Translations under genes and position numbers: made by a program
Source of the DNA: Methylobacterium variabile
GTDB lineage: Bacteria; Pseudomonadota; Alphaproteobacteria; Rhizobiales; Beijerinckiaceae
Direction of reading: 5' to 3'
Length of the DNA stretch: 33,229 bases
Assembly: GCF_001043975.1 (NCBI RefSeq)
Contig: NZ_LABY01000052.1
Span: 1 to 33,229 of the forward strand
Part shown: positions 1 through 7,640 of the stretch, one piece after another
How positions within the stretch are numbered: the stretch's first letter is position 1
How the letters are laid out: each line of letters begins with the position of its first letter
The notes under the pieces: model-generated
Seen by the model: the letters and a program-made list of their open reading frames with translations, nothing else
What the model was told of the DNA's origin: nothing
The model's database searches: none

Positions 1-353
1 GGCAGGAGGATGCCCGGGGCGACGCTGCCCTCGGGGCCGTACTCGCCGGCGACCGCCCGGCAGGCGAAGTCCCGGTTCTGCATCATCTGGTTCGACATCA
101 GGGTGAAGATCGTCTGCACCTTGGCGCCGAACGGGCCGCGGGGCGGGCGCACGTCCTCGATCGTCACCTGGTAGCGCCCGAGCAGCGCCTCGAACGGCGC
201 CGTGCCGATGCGGTAGCCGCAGACATTGGCCGCGGCGAACACGTAGGCCGCCGTCTCCAGCGCCCGCGGCGGCGGGGCGTTGCGGATGCCCTGCGCGGCG
301 GCCTGGCCGCAGGTCGACGCCGCCGCGAGGGCAAGGAGCAGGGTCGGGCGCAT
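1..353 (-). CDS. Secreted protein of unknown function (3' end beyond window)
   Basis: This gene reads leftward and runs off the left edge, so only the first 117 residues are visible. The start is an ATG at 353. The first ~20 residues form a short signal peptide (MRPTLLLALAAAS followed by AAAQ and a likely cleavage after AQ). The mature part includes ETAAYVFAAANVCGYRIG, RYQVTIEDV and QNRDFACRAVAGEYGPEG, with two cysteines that could pair in the periplasm. I do not recognise the family. Codon third positions are GC-rich throughout, as expected for a real gene here. It diverges from the histidine phosphatase gene across 289 nt in which I see no clear promoter. Confidence 0.6.
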   Translation of the reverse strand, partial: MRPTLLLALAAASTCGQAAAQGIRNAPPPRALETAAYVFAAANVCGYRIGTAPFEALLGRYQVTIEDVRPPRGPFGAKVQTIFTLMSNQMMQNRDFACRAVAGEYGPEGSVAPGILL

Positions 354-642
354 GGGGTGGATCCTCCGGACGGAGACGCCCGGTCCGGGGCCGGGCTTCG
401 GCACGCCCGCGAAGGTAGCGCAGCCGGTCCAGGGCGCCAGGGCGAGGAGGACCGCCATCCACCTCCCATCCCTCTCCCGGGCGGAGGCGACGCGGAGGGA
501 GATCCGCGACCGGCCGGGTCACGATCGCCCGGCGACCGGCAGACCACCGCCGAAAAAACTGCCCTCCAGTATCCGCCGCACCCATGGCCGCCCCCGCGCC
601 CGGGCCTATCTGGCGTTCGGGCGACGCGGGACGCGGGGGAGC

Positions 643-1266
643 ATGACCACGACCTTCTTCCTGGTGCGGCACGGCGCGCATGACCGGCTCGGCCGCACCC
701 TGTGCGGACGGATGCCCGGGGTGGTGCTCGGGCCCGAGGGACGGGCGCAGGCCGACGCCCTGGCGGAGCGCCTCGCCGGCGAGGGGCTGGCGGCGGTCTA
801 CGTCTCGCCGCTCGAGCGGGCGCAGGAGACCGCCGCCCCGGTCGCGGCCCGGGTCGGCCTGGCGGTCGAGACCCTGCCGGCCCTAACCGAGATCGATTTC
901 GGCGAGTGGTCCGGGCGGAGCTTCGACGCGCTGCACGGCGATCCCGTCTGGACGGGCTGGAACCAGGCCCGCCACGTCACGCGGCCGCCGGGGGGCGAGA
1001 CGGCGATCGAGGCGCAAGGCCGGGTGCTGCGCGGCCTCGAGGCGCTGCGCGAGCGCCACGGCGAGGCCCGCCTTGCCCTCGTCAGCCACGCCGACATCAT
1101 CAAGCTCGTGATCGCCCACGCCCTCGGCCTCGGCGCGGACGCGATGCAGCGCTTCGAGATCGGCCCGGCCTCGGTGAGCGTGCTGGTGCTGGGCGCCTGG
1201 GGCGCCAAGGTCGAGAGCCTGAACGAGCGGGCGTTCCTGAAGGACATCCCGAAGGACATGGCATGA
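643..1266 (+). CDS. Histidine phosphatase family protein (phosphoglycerate mutase-like)
   Basis: A 207-residue cytosolic phosphatase of the histidine phosphatase superfamily. The phosphate-accepting RHG motif is at the N terminus (FFLVRHGAHD, residues 5-14), the second catalytic histidine lies in LVSHADIIK, and the acid residue is probably in EIDFGEWSG. These proteins pass phosphate through the first histidine; the substrate cannot be told from sequence, and CobC-like or small-metabolite phosphatases are all possible. An open frame extends upstream to 280, but the ATG at 643 puts the RHG motif at the usual distance from the start and follows a purine-rich GGGGGA at 635-640. The gene overlaps the downstream methyltransferase by ATGA, so the two are probably translated together. 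Confidence 0.88.
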   Translation: MTTTFFLVRHGAHDRLGRTLCGRMPGVVLGPEGRAQADALAERLAGEGLAAVYVSPLERAQETAAPVAARVGLAVETLPALTEIDFGEWSGRSFDALHGDPVWTGWNQARHVTRPPGGETAIEAQGRVLRGLEALRERHGEARLALVSHADIIKLVIAHALGLGADAMQRFEIGPASVSVLVLGAWGAKVESLNERAFLKDIPKDMA

Positions 1267-2015
1267 CAGACGAGAGCTTGCGCGCCCAAGCCGAGGCCCT
1301 CGGCCCCTGGTTCCACAACATCGAGATCGCCCCCGGCCTGTTCACGGCGCCCGACCATTTCCTCGGCGACTACCCGTCGGTGAAGTGGCGGCACTTCGCG
1401 GACGCGGTGCCGGCGGACCTCACCGGCAAGACGGTGCTCGACATCGGCTGCAACGCCGGCTTCTACGCGGTCGAGATGAAGCGGCGCGGCGCCGCCCGGG
1501 TGCTGGGGATCGACGAGGACGAGCGCTACCTCGCGCAAGGCCGCTTCGTCGCCGAGGCGCTCGGCGCGGAGATCGAGTTCCGCAACCTCTCGGTCTACGA
1601 CGTCGGGGCGCTGGGGGAGCGCTTTGACGTGGTGCTGTTCATGGGCGTGCTCTACCACCTGCGCCACCCGCTCCTGGCCCTCGACCTGATCCATACCCAC
1701 GTCGCCGGCGACCTCCTGGTGTTCCAGTCGATGCAGCGGGGCGCGACCACGGTGGCGCCGGTCGCCGCCGACTACGACTTCTTCGACGCCGCCCACTTCG
1801 ACGATCCGGGCTACCCGAAGATGCACTTCATCGAGCGCTGCTATGCCGGCGACCCGACCAACTGGTGGGCGCCCAACCGCGCCTGCACCGAGGCGATGCT
1901 GCGGGCCGCCGGCTTCCGGATCGAGGCCCACCCGGAGGAGGAGGTCTATCTCTGCCGCCGGGCCGCGACGCCGGTCGATTGCCGGCCCGTCTATCCGGCG
2001 CGCCCGCCTCCTTGA
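1263..2015 (+). CDS. SAM-dependent methyltransferase, CmoB/DUF1698-like (TIGR04290-type)
   Basis: A 250-residue class I methyltransferase. The SAM-binding motif is TVLDIGCNAGFYAVEMKRRG (about residues 58-77), followed by the acidic end of strand 2 (VLGIDEDERYL) and the motif IV region DVVLFMGVLYHLRHP. The stretch LFMGVLYHLRHPLLAL and the closing WWAPNRACTEAMLRAAGF are typical of proteins related to CmoB, which modifies uridine-34 of tRNA. This protein lacks CmoB's N-terminal extension and matches the shorter group annotated as TIGR04290 methyltransferases, whose substrate I do not know. Its ATG overlaps the stop of the phosphatase gene (ATGA), so the pair is an operon. Confidence 0.85.
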   Translation: MTDESLRAQAEALGPWFHNIEIAPGLFTAPDHFLGDYPSVKWRHFADAVPADLTGKTVLDIGCNAGFYAVEMKRRGAARVLGIDEDERYLAQGRFVAEALGAEIEFRNLSVYDVGALGERFDVVLFMGVLYHLRHPLLALDLIHTHVAGDLLVFQSMQRGATTVAPVAADYDFFDAAHFDDPGYPKMHFIERCYAGDPTNWWAPNRACTEAMLRAAGFRIEAHPEEEVYLCRRAATPVDCRPVYPARPPP

Positions 2016-2147
2016 GCAGTTCACGGGGCAGCCCCGCGTCCTATAACGGGCGTGCGGGCACGCGGCTTGCCATAGGTCAGCCCAAGAGTCAGCCGCGGCG
2101 CCCGACGCCGCCCCGACGCGTGAGCGCCCCGTGATTCCTCCAGCCCG

Positions 2148-4241
2148 ATGAAGCACTCCATCCGCCGCGGGACCCTGCGCGAGCCCGGCCCCGACCTCGC
2201 CCGGCTGCCGGTGGCGCCGGACCTCGCCGGCATCAGCGTGGTGGAGGGTTTGCGGGCGGCGGTCGCCTTCGCGGCCATCATCCTGCTCGATGCGTGGCTC
2301 GCCTGGCCGCCGCTCCTCACCATGGCGCTCGCCGCCAACCTCACCTGCTTCTGCGACATCGGCGGGCCGATCCGGCCGCGCCTCACCGCGCTCCTCGCCT
2401 TCACCGGGCTCGGCGGCCTCGTCTGGGGCGCCTTCGGGGTGATGGAGGGCTATGGCCCGGCCCTGGTGCTGCCGGTGGCCCTCGCGGTCATCTTCTGCTG
2501 CACCTTCGCGCGGGTCTGGGGCGTGCCGGCCCAGACCGTCGGCAACGTGCTGGTGGTGGTGCTCTGCCTCGCCCTCGACCGGGCCCTGACGGTGGAGCAG
2601 GGCGCGGTGGTCACGGTGATGTTCTGGGCCGGCGGGTTCTGGGCCGCCTTCCTGGCCCTGGTGGTCTGGCGGCTCCACCCCTACCGGCCCGCCCACGCGG
2701 CGATCGGCGGCGTCTGGCGCGGCCTGTCGCGCCTCGCCCGCGACCTGCGCCGGCTCTCGGCCGATCCGCACGGCGCCGACTTGGCCGTCTGGGAGGCCCA
2801 TGCCCGCGGCCACCGCCGGGCGGTGCGCGACGCCATCGAGGTCGCCCGCACCCTGGTGCTCGACCTCGCCCGCAGCCGTGCGCGGCTCTCGGAGCGCAAC
2901 GCCCGGGCCCTGATCCGCCTGGAGGCGGCCGAGCAGCTCTTCGGGGTGATGATCGCGCTGTCGGACCACCTCGAGCGGGCGACGCCGGCGCAGCGGGCGC
3001 AGGCTGCCCGGCTGCTGCGCCTGCTGCCGCCGCTCCTGAAGATCTTAGCCCGCGCGATCCGCCGCGACCGGCCGATCGATCTCGGGCGCGTCGAGCGGGC
3101 GCTGGCGCGGGCGATGCCGGCTCCCGGGGCCGACCCGGCCCTGCGCCGGATGGCCGAGCGCATCCTCGACCGGGTGCGGATCGGCGCCAAGCTGTCGGGG
3201 CCGGAGGATCTCGCCGGCGGCGGCGGGCTCGCCGGCGCGCCGGCCCCGCCCTTCCGCGAGACCGTGCTCCAGCCCCTGCGGGCCAACCTGACCTGGTCCT
3301 CGGCCAATCTCCGCCATGCCGTGCGGGCGACCGTGGTGGCCCTGCCGGCGCTCGCCGTCACCTTCTGGTGGCCCGGCCCGTTCACCCACTGGCTCACCAT
3401 CACGGTGGTGCTGACGATGCAGCCCTTCTACGCCGCCACCTGGCAGCGGGCGCTGGAGCGCATCGGCGGCACGGTGCTGGGCGGGGTGATCGGGGCGGTG
3501 CTCGCCTTCTACGCCACCTCGCCGCCGATCCTCGCCGCCATGATGGTGCCGCTCAGCGTCATCGGCTTCGCCGCCCGCGGCGTCAGCTACGGCACCTTCA
3601 TCGCCTGCCTGACGCCTCTCGTGGTCGTGCTGGTGGAACTGGTCGAGCCCGGCCACTCCTCCTGGGAGATCGTCGGGATGCGGGCCCTGTTCACGGTGCT
3701 GGGCGGGGCGGTGGCGGTGCTGGCCGGCCTGCTGCTGTGGCCGCTCTGGGAGCCCGGCCGCGTCCGCGACGCCCTGCGCACCGCGCTCCAGACCCATGCC
3801 CGCTACGCCGAGGCCGTGCTGGCCGAGCGCCTGGGCGAGGGGCCGGCCTCGGCCGCCGAGGCCGCGGCCCGGGCGGCGGGGCTCGCCAGCAACAACCTCG
3901 AGGCGGCCCTGTCCCGCGCCCTTCAGGAGCCGCGCCGCCGCGGCCGCTCCCGCATCGAGGCCGCGATGGTGGCCGACGCCACCCTGCGGCGCATGGCCGG
4001 CCGCCTCGCCATGCTGCGCCACGAGCCCGAACTGGCCGGCCCCGACGCCGCCGCGTGGCGGGCCTGGCGGGACTGGCTCGGCCAGGCCCTCGCCCGCACC
4101 GCGGGCGGCGAGGCGCTGCCGCCGAAGCCCGAGGGGGCGGAATCGGAGGCGTTCGGGCGCATCGCGGCGCAGGTCGAGCTGCTGGCCGGGACGTTGAAGC
4201 GGGCGGGGATCAGCGGGCGCGCGGCGGGGGGACCGGCGTAG
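2148..4241 (+). CDS. FUSC family inner-membrane protein (aromatic acid/fusaric acid exporter-like)
   Basis: A 697-residue membrane protein with the two-block layout of the FUSC family (fusaric acid resistance, YccS, AaeB). Hydrophobic helices lie around residues 28-175, a long Arg/Ala-rich helical cytoplasmic region follows, then a second membrane block at about 390-545 that includes THWLTITVVLTMQPFYAATW, ERIGGTVLGGVIGAVLAFYA and ALFTVLGGAVAVLAGLLLWP. The ERxxGTxxG pattern in the second block is the FUSC signature. A helical C-terminal domain follows. AaeB-type relatives export aromatic acids, but no AaeA-like fusion protein or outer-membrane factor is adjacent, so a transport role is inferred from family only. 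The gene appears monocistronic, 132 nt after the methyltransferase. Confidence 0.87.
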   Translation: MKHSIRRGTLREPGPDLARLPVAPDLAGISVVEGLRAAVAFAAIILLDAWLAWPPLLTMALAANLTCFCDIGGPIRPRLTALLAFTGLGGLVWGAFGVMEGYGPALVLPVALAVIFCCTFARVWGVPAQTVGNVLVVVLCLALDRALTVEQGAVVTVMFWAGGFWAAFLALVVWRLHPYRPAHAAIGGVWRGLSRLARDLRRLSADPHGADLAVWEAHARGHRRAVRDAIEVARTLVLDLARSRARLSERNARALIRLEAAEQLFGVMIALSDHLERATPAQRAQAARLLRLLPPLLKILARAIRRDRPIDLGRVERALARAMPAPGADPALRRMAERILDRVRIGAKLSGPEDLAGGGGLAGAPAPPFRETVLQPLRANLTWSSANLRHAVRATVVALPALAVTFWWPGPFTHWLTITVVLTMQPFYAATWQRALERIGGTVLGGVIGAVLAFYATSPPILAAMMVPLSVIGFAARGVSYGTFIACLTPLVVVLVELVEPGHSSWEIVGMRALFTVLGGAVAVLAGLLLWPLWEPGRVRDALRTALQTHARYAEAVLAERLGEGPASAAEAAARAAGLASNNLEAALSRALQEPRRRGRSRIEAAMVADATLRRMAGRLAMLRHEPELAGPDAAAWRAWRDWLGQALARTAGGEALPPKPEGAESEAFGRIAAQVELLAGTLKRAGISGRAAGGPA

Positions 4242-4291
4242 CGCCGCTCCCGCCCGGCATCACGGGGAGCCCTCGGGGTTCGGGCCGGTCC

Positions 4292-4837
4292 TCAGCCCCG
4301 CTTCGCGCCGGCCCGGTCCCCCGGGGAGGCGAGCGGATCCCGAGGCGCCTCACGACCCTCGCGGGCCGCGTTCGAGAACACCGTCTGGCCGCCCGGACCT
4401 GTATCCTCGCGCCGGGGCGGATTGCGGCGGTCATCGGTGCGGCCGGCGAGCTCGTCCGGGTTGCCGCGCTCGGAGGCCGGGACGTCGTCGATCCGCGTCG
4501 GCGCCGCCTCGCTGCCGCCCGGCGCGGACAGGATCCCGGATTGCGTGGTCCCGTCCCCGCCCATGCCGCCATAGCCCTGGGGGCCACCGCGGCCTGCGTC
4601 GTCGCCGGCGGTGCCGAAGGCCGCCCGCACGTCGTCCGCCTCACCCGGCAGGTCGCCGGGATCGGGGGCCCGCCCCGCATCGTCGCGCGGACCGTCGGGA
4701 CGGGCGAGGCGTTCGGCCAGTTCGCGCTGCTCCTCGGGGGTCAGCAGCTCCCGCTGCGCCGTCCCGGCCGCACCCGTCTCGGGCGAGACCCTGCCGCCGG
4801 GTACCGGGGCGTCTCGGTCGCCAGGATGATTCGCCAT
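4292..4837 (-). CDS. Hydrophilic, probably disordered protein of unknown function
   Basis: A 181-residue protein rich in Gly, Asp, Arg, Pro and Glu with almost no hydrophobic runs, no membrane helix and no signal peptide. Only LLTPEEQRELAERLAR (residues 32-47) looks helical; the rest (GDDAGRGGPQGYGGMGGDG, RGNPDELAGRTDDRRNPPRR) looks intrinsically disordered. The open frame extends upstream to 5086, but the ATG at 4837 is preceded at 7 nt by AAGGAG (4845-4850), which fixes the start. Third codon positions are GC-rich, supporting real coding. It converges with the FUSC gene, whose stop is only 50 nt away. I do not recognise a family; a stress-protectant or scaffold role would be a guess. Confidence 0.7.
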   Translation of the reverse strand: MANHPGDRDAPVPGGRVSPETGAAGTAQRELLTPEEQRELAERLARPDGPRDDAGRAPDPGDLPGEADDVRAAFGTAGDDAGRGGPQGYGGMGGDGTTQSGILSAPGGSEAAPTRIDDVPASERGNPDELAGRTDDRRNPPRREDTGPGGQTVFSNAAREGREAPRDPLASPGDRAGAKRG

Positions 4838-5010
4838 GCACGCACTCCTTCTCGACACGGCTTGCGGCCGCTGGCCGGGCCAGACCAAAGCGCATGCCTT
4901 GCTCCCGTTCCACCGCCGTGCACCGTATCCGCCACCGCAGGATCTTGATGCCGTTAGGGCAAGTCGGGATGCAGCGGCTTTCGTGTGCGTGGAGCTTTCG
5001 CACGCCTGGA

Positions 5011-5039
5011 GTCGATATATAAATAAATGACACACGGAG
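5011..5039 (+). promoter_or_regulatory. AT-rich leader with ribosome site before the hicA remnant
   Basis: An AT-rich stretch at 5011-5030 (GATATATAAATAAATGA) stands out in a GC-rich region and could supply a -10 element such as TATAAA at 5018-5023; no good -35 is visible. GGAG at 5036-5039 lies 7 nt before the ATG at 5047. A short inverted repeat, GTGCG/CGCAC, lies just upstream (4985-5003) and could be an operator, since HicB-type antitoxins repress their own promoter. Both suggestions are inference. Confidence 0.35.
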
Positions 5040-5046
5040 TGCGGTG

Positions 5047-5100
5047 ATGCCCAAGGTCGAGACGGATGCTCGGGCGGTCGTCGCACGCCTCCTAGGATGA
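5047..5100 (+). pseudogene. hicA: hicA toxin remnant (N-terminal stub only)
   Basis: This 17-codon frame encodes MPKVETDARAVVARLLG and then stops, 1 nt before the hicB start. It follows a proper ribosome site (GGAG at 5036-5039). The peptide resembles the N terminus of HicA-type mRNA-interferase toxins, which commonly begin with a VET(N/D)xR...xxRLxxxGW pattern. HicA proteins run to about 60-80 residues with a catalytic histidine in a GxxH or KHD segment; all of that is missing. The position directly before hicB is the usual toxin-antitoxin order. The simplest reading is an internal deletion that removed most of hicA and left its first codons against hicB. With so few residues the identification rests mainly on context. 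Confidence 0.5.
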
Positions 5101-5101
5101 C

Positions 5102-5511
5102 ATGCCCCGCTACATTGCCCTGATCGACGGCGAGCCCGGCGGCTACGGCGTCGCCTTCCCGGACTGCCCTGGCTGCACCGCCATGGGCGGGACGATCGAT
5201 GAGGCCATCGGCAATGCTGGCGAGGCGTTGCGCGAGTGGATCGGCGATCGACTGGCCGCCGGAGCGGCGCCGCCAGCGCCGCGCACGGCTGACGCCCTCC
5301 TGGCAGACCCGGACGAGGCCGGGCGATGGCCGAGGCCACCCTGGTTGCGACCATCCCGCTCGTCCTGGACGAGGGACGCTCGGTGCGGGTGAATCTCTCG
5401 CTCGACGCGGGTGCCCTCGCGATGATCGACCAGGCCGCCCGCGAGCGCGGGGTGACGCGCTCCGCGTTCCTCGTCTCGGCGGCGCGGGAGAAGATCATCG
5501 CCGACGGATAG
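5102..5511 (+). pseudogene. hicB: hicB antitoxin gene, frameshifted
   Basis: The first part (5102 to ~5322) encodes a HicB N-terminal domain: MPRYIALIDGEPGGYGVAFP, then DCPGCTAMGGTIDEAI and a helical NAGEALREWIGDRL. The C-terminal part continues in another frame from about 5324 to the stop at 5511: MAEATLVATIPLVLDEGRS and then a ribbon-helix-helix DNA-binding segment (VRVNLSLDAGALAMIDQAA, TRSAFLVSAAREKI). Intact relatives have both parts in one chain of about 135 residues. The break fits loss of one base near the GGG run at 5321-5323: one added G would join DPDEAG to the AMAEATLV segment. In the original frame the protein would carry an unrelated tail to 5392. The partner toxin is reduced to a stub. 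A sequencing error cannot be excluded; the second part could also start at the ATG at 5326. Confidence 0.72.
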
Positions 5512-5520
5512 GGAGCCGCC

Positions 5521-5542
5521 GCCCGTGTCCCGGGAGGCGGGC
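5521..5542. terminator. Possible hairpin between convergent hicB remnant and metW
   Basis: GCCCG (5521-5525) pairs with CGGGC (5538-5542) around an inner TCCCGGGA palindrome, in the 39-nt gap between two genes that run toward each other. There is no T-run on either side, so termination is only suggested by position. Confidence 0.3.
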
Positions 5543-5550
5543 GAGGCCGC

Positions 5551-6210
5551 TCACCCCCGCCGCAGCAGGAACACCCCCTGCGTGCCGACGAGGTTCCACA
5601 CCCACCACGGCAGGGCGAAGCGCATCGGGTGGCCCGACGCGTCGAGGGCCGAGGCGCGCTCGATCCGGGCGCCGACCACGCGGCACAGGCCGACGAAGTC
5701 GCGGATGGTGCAGTGGTGGATGTTCGGGGTCTCGTACCAGGGATCGGGCAGGATGTCGGTCACCGGCATCCGGCCGCGCAGCAGCAGCTCGCTGCGCACC
5801 CGCCAGTGGCCGAAATTCGGGAACGACACGATCGCCCGGCGGCCGATCCGCAGGAGGTGCTCCAGCACCACCTTCGGCTGGCGCGTCGCCTGGATCGTCT
5901 GCGACAGGATCACGTAGTCGAAGGCGTCGTCCGGGTAGGCCGCCAGATCCGTGTCGGCGTCGCCCTGGATCACCGGCAGGCCGAGCGCCAGGCAGGCATT
6001 GACGCCCTGGCGCGACAGCTCGATGCCGCGGCCGTCGACGCCGCGCCGGTCGCGCAGGAGCGCGAGCAGCGAGCCGTCGCCGCAGCCGACGTCGAGCACC
6101 CGGGAGCCGGGCTCGACGAGGCCGAGCACCACGAGGTGGTCGACCCGCGACGAGCCGGTGGCGTCCTGCGGCAGGCCCGCGGGGGCGAGGGAGGCGCTGA
6201 CGGCGCTCAC
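5551..6210 (-). CDS. metW: Methionine biosynthesis protein MetW
   Basis: A 219-residue protein of the MetW family, with a class I methyltransferase fold. The SAM-site-like motif is [17 protein letters not shown] (about residues 36-52), followed by GVDGRGIEL. The MetW-typical segments [20 protein letters not shown] and [20 protein letters not shown] come next, then the substrate-side [19 protein letters not shown]. MetW acts with MetX in homoserine acylation in many proteobacteria; its exact chemical role is not settled. The start is a GTG at 6210 that overlaps the metX stop (GTGA), which fixes both the boundary and the metX-metW operon. Confidence 0.93.
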   Translation of the reverse strand: MSAVSASLAPAGLPQDATGSSRVDHLVVLGLVEPGSRVLDVGCGDGSLLALLRDRRGVDGRGIELSRQGVNACLALGLPVIQGDADTDLAAYPDDAFDYVILSQTIQATRQPKVVLEHLLRIGRRAIVSFPNFGHWRVRSELLLRGRMPVTDILPDPWYETPNIHHCTIRDFVGLCRVVGARIERASALDASGHPMRFALPWWVWNLVGTQGVFLLRRG

Positions 6211-7379
6211 AGGCCGCGCTCCCGGCCTGCGGCCGCGATGAAGCCCCTGGCCGCCGAGATCATCGCGGGCTCGTCGAGCAGGAAGGCGTCGTGGCCCTTG
6301 TCGCTCTCCACCTCGACGAAGGCGACCGGGGCCGCCGCGGCGTTGAGCGCGTGGACGATCGCCCGCGAATCGGCGGTCGGGAACAGCCAGTCGGAGGTGA
6401 AGGACATGATGCAGAATCGGGTCCTGGTGCCCCGGAAGGCATTGGCCAGCACGCCGCCGTGGTCGGCCGCGAGATCGAAGTAGTCCATCGCCCGGGTGAG
6501 ATACAGGTAGGCGTTGGCGTCGAAGCGCTCGACGAAGGTGATGCCCTGGTGGCGCAGGTAGCTCTCGATCTGGAAGTCGGCGTCGAACGAGAAGGTCGGG
6601 GCGTCCCGGTCCTGCAGGCGGCGGCCGAACTTGCGGTGGAGCGCCGGCTCCGACAGGTAGGTGATGTGGGCGCCCATCCGGGCGACGCCGAGGCCCTTGG
6701 CCGGGCGCGTGCCGACGTCGAGGTAGCGCCCGCCGTGCCAGTTCGGGTCGGCCAGGATCGCCTGCCGTCCGACCTCGTGGAAGGCGATGTTCTGGGCCGA
6801 GTGGCGCGCGCCCGTCGCGATCGGCATCGCGGCGAAGACCCGCTCGGGGTAGCTCGCCGCCCATTGCAGCACCTGCATGCCGCCCATCGAGCCGCCGATG
6901 CAGAGGAAGAGGTCCTTGATGCCGAGCCGGTCGAGCAGCATCGCCTGGCCGCGCACCATGTCGCGGACGGTGACGAGCGGGAAGTCGAGGCCGTAGGCCC
7001 GTCCGGTCGCCGGGTTGATCGAGGCCGGTCCCGTCGTGCCCATGCAGGAGCCGACCACGTTGGCGCAGATCACGAAGTAGCGGTCGGTGTCGACCGGCTT
7101 GCCGGGCCCGACCAAGCGTTCCCACCAGCCCGGCTTGCCGGTCACCGGGTGGGTGTTGGCGACGTGCTGGTCGCCGGTGAGCGCGTGGCAGACCAGCACC
7201 GCGTTGCTGCGCGCGGCATTGAGCGTGCCGGCGGTCTGGTAGGCGATCTGCCAGGGTGCCAGGTCCACCCCCGCATCCATCGCCAGCGGCTCGTCGGCCG
7301 CGAAGCGGGCGACGGGGCTCGTCGGCTCGACCGCCTGGGAGGCGGCCTCGATCCCGGACTTCAGGAGAGGTGTGGCCAT
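6207..7379 (-). CDS. metX: Homoserine O-acyltransferase MetX
   Basis: A 390-residue alpha/beta-hydrolase enzyme that activates L-homoserine by O-acylation, the committed step of methionine synthesis in the cytosol. The nucleophile is Ser164 in [14 protein letters not shown], the acid is Asp330 in SFTSDWLFP, and the base is His363 in [10 protein letters not shown]. The N-terminal [13 protein letters not shown] and [14 protein letters not shown] segments are MetX hallmarks. The family includes both acetyl- and succinyl-transferring members, and I cannot decide the acyl donor from this reading. The ATG at 7379 gives the usual length; an upstream ATG at 7484 would add 35 unlike residues. Its stop overlaps the metW start. 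Confidence 0.95.
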   Translation of the reverse strand: MATPLLKSGIEAASQAVEPTSPVARFAADEPLAMDAGVDLAPWQIAYQTAGTLNAARSNAVLVCHALTGDQHVANTHPVTGKPGWWERLVGPGKPVDTDRYFVICANVVGSCMGTTGPASINPATGRAYGLDFPLVTVRDMVRGQAMLLDRLGIKDLFLCIGGSMGGMQVLQWAASYPERVFAAMPIATGARHSAQNIAFHEVGRQAILADPNWHGGRYLDVGTRPAKGLGVARMGAHITYLSEPALHRKFGRRLQDRDAPTFSFDADFQIESYLRHQGITFVERFDANAYLYLTRAMDYFDLAADHGGVLANAFRGTRTRFCIMSFTSDWLFPTADSRAIVHALNAAAAPVAFVEVESDKGHDAFLLDEPAMISAARGFIAAAGRERGL

Positions 7380-7466
7380 GCTTCTCACGGGGCTGTCGCC
7401 GGGGCGGGCGAAGAGACGAGGCTGTGGCGGGGAAAACCGGAGGTCGTTCGTTCTCCAAACCGGACC

Positions 7467-7506
7467 GGCCGTTAAAGCGGCCAAAAATTCCGCTTCGTCG
7501 GACGAA
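7467..7506. promoter_or_regulatory. Nested inverted repeats in the metX / chorismate mutase spacer
   Basis: Three short inverted repeats overlap in the 261-nt divergent spacer: GGCCG (7467-7471) with CGGCC (7478-7482), AAGCGG (7475-7480) with CCGCTT (7490-7495), and the near-perfect palindrome TTCGTC-G-GACGAA (7494-7506). The first two share bases, so in the metX leader they would be alternative hairpins. The last looks like a protein operator. A TTGACG-like -35 for metX is visible further upstream on the minus strand, but its -10 is poor. Confidence 0.35.
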
Positions 7507-7640
7507 AGAGGTAGGGCTTCGCTGTCGCGCCGTCAATCGACGGAAGGACGATCTCCGGGGAGAGCCCGCGCCGGCGCCCCTGGCCCCCGGGCGCGGCGGA
7601 TCGTAAGACGGAGTCTCCCGCCGCCGGTTCACGCGAAGCC

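Noticed and set aside
798..2969. A 723-codon open frame on the minus strand across the phosphatase, methyltransferase and FUSC genes
   Set aside because: It is antisense to three well-supported genes, is rich in Arg/Gly/His with no domain, and reflects the scarcity of stop codons in GC-rich DNA.
5319..5328. Programmed ribosomal frameshift in hicB
   Set aside because: No slippery heptamer or following pseudoknot is apparent, and the adjacent hicA is a stub, so plain decay explains the break better.
5551..7632. A 693-codon minus-strand frame containing MetW
   Set aside because: Only the last 219 codons are MetW. The upstream part is a shadow of metX in another frame, and the GTG at 6210 overlapping the metX stop marks the true start.
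7380..7640. SAM-II riboswitch upstream of metX
   Set aside because: The leader has hairpins, but I could not find the conserved GAUUU loop and GCUAAA tail of SAM-II. A covariance search would be needed to overturn this.
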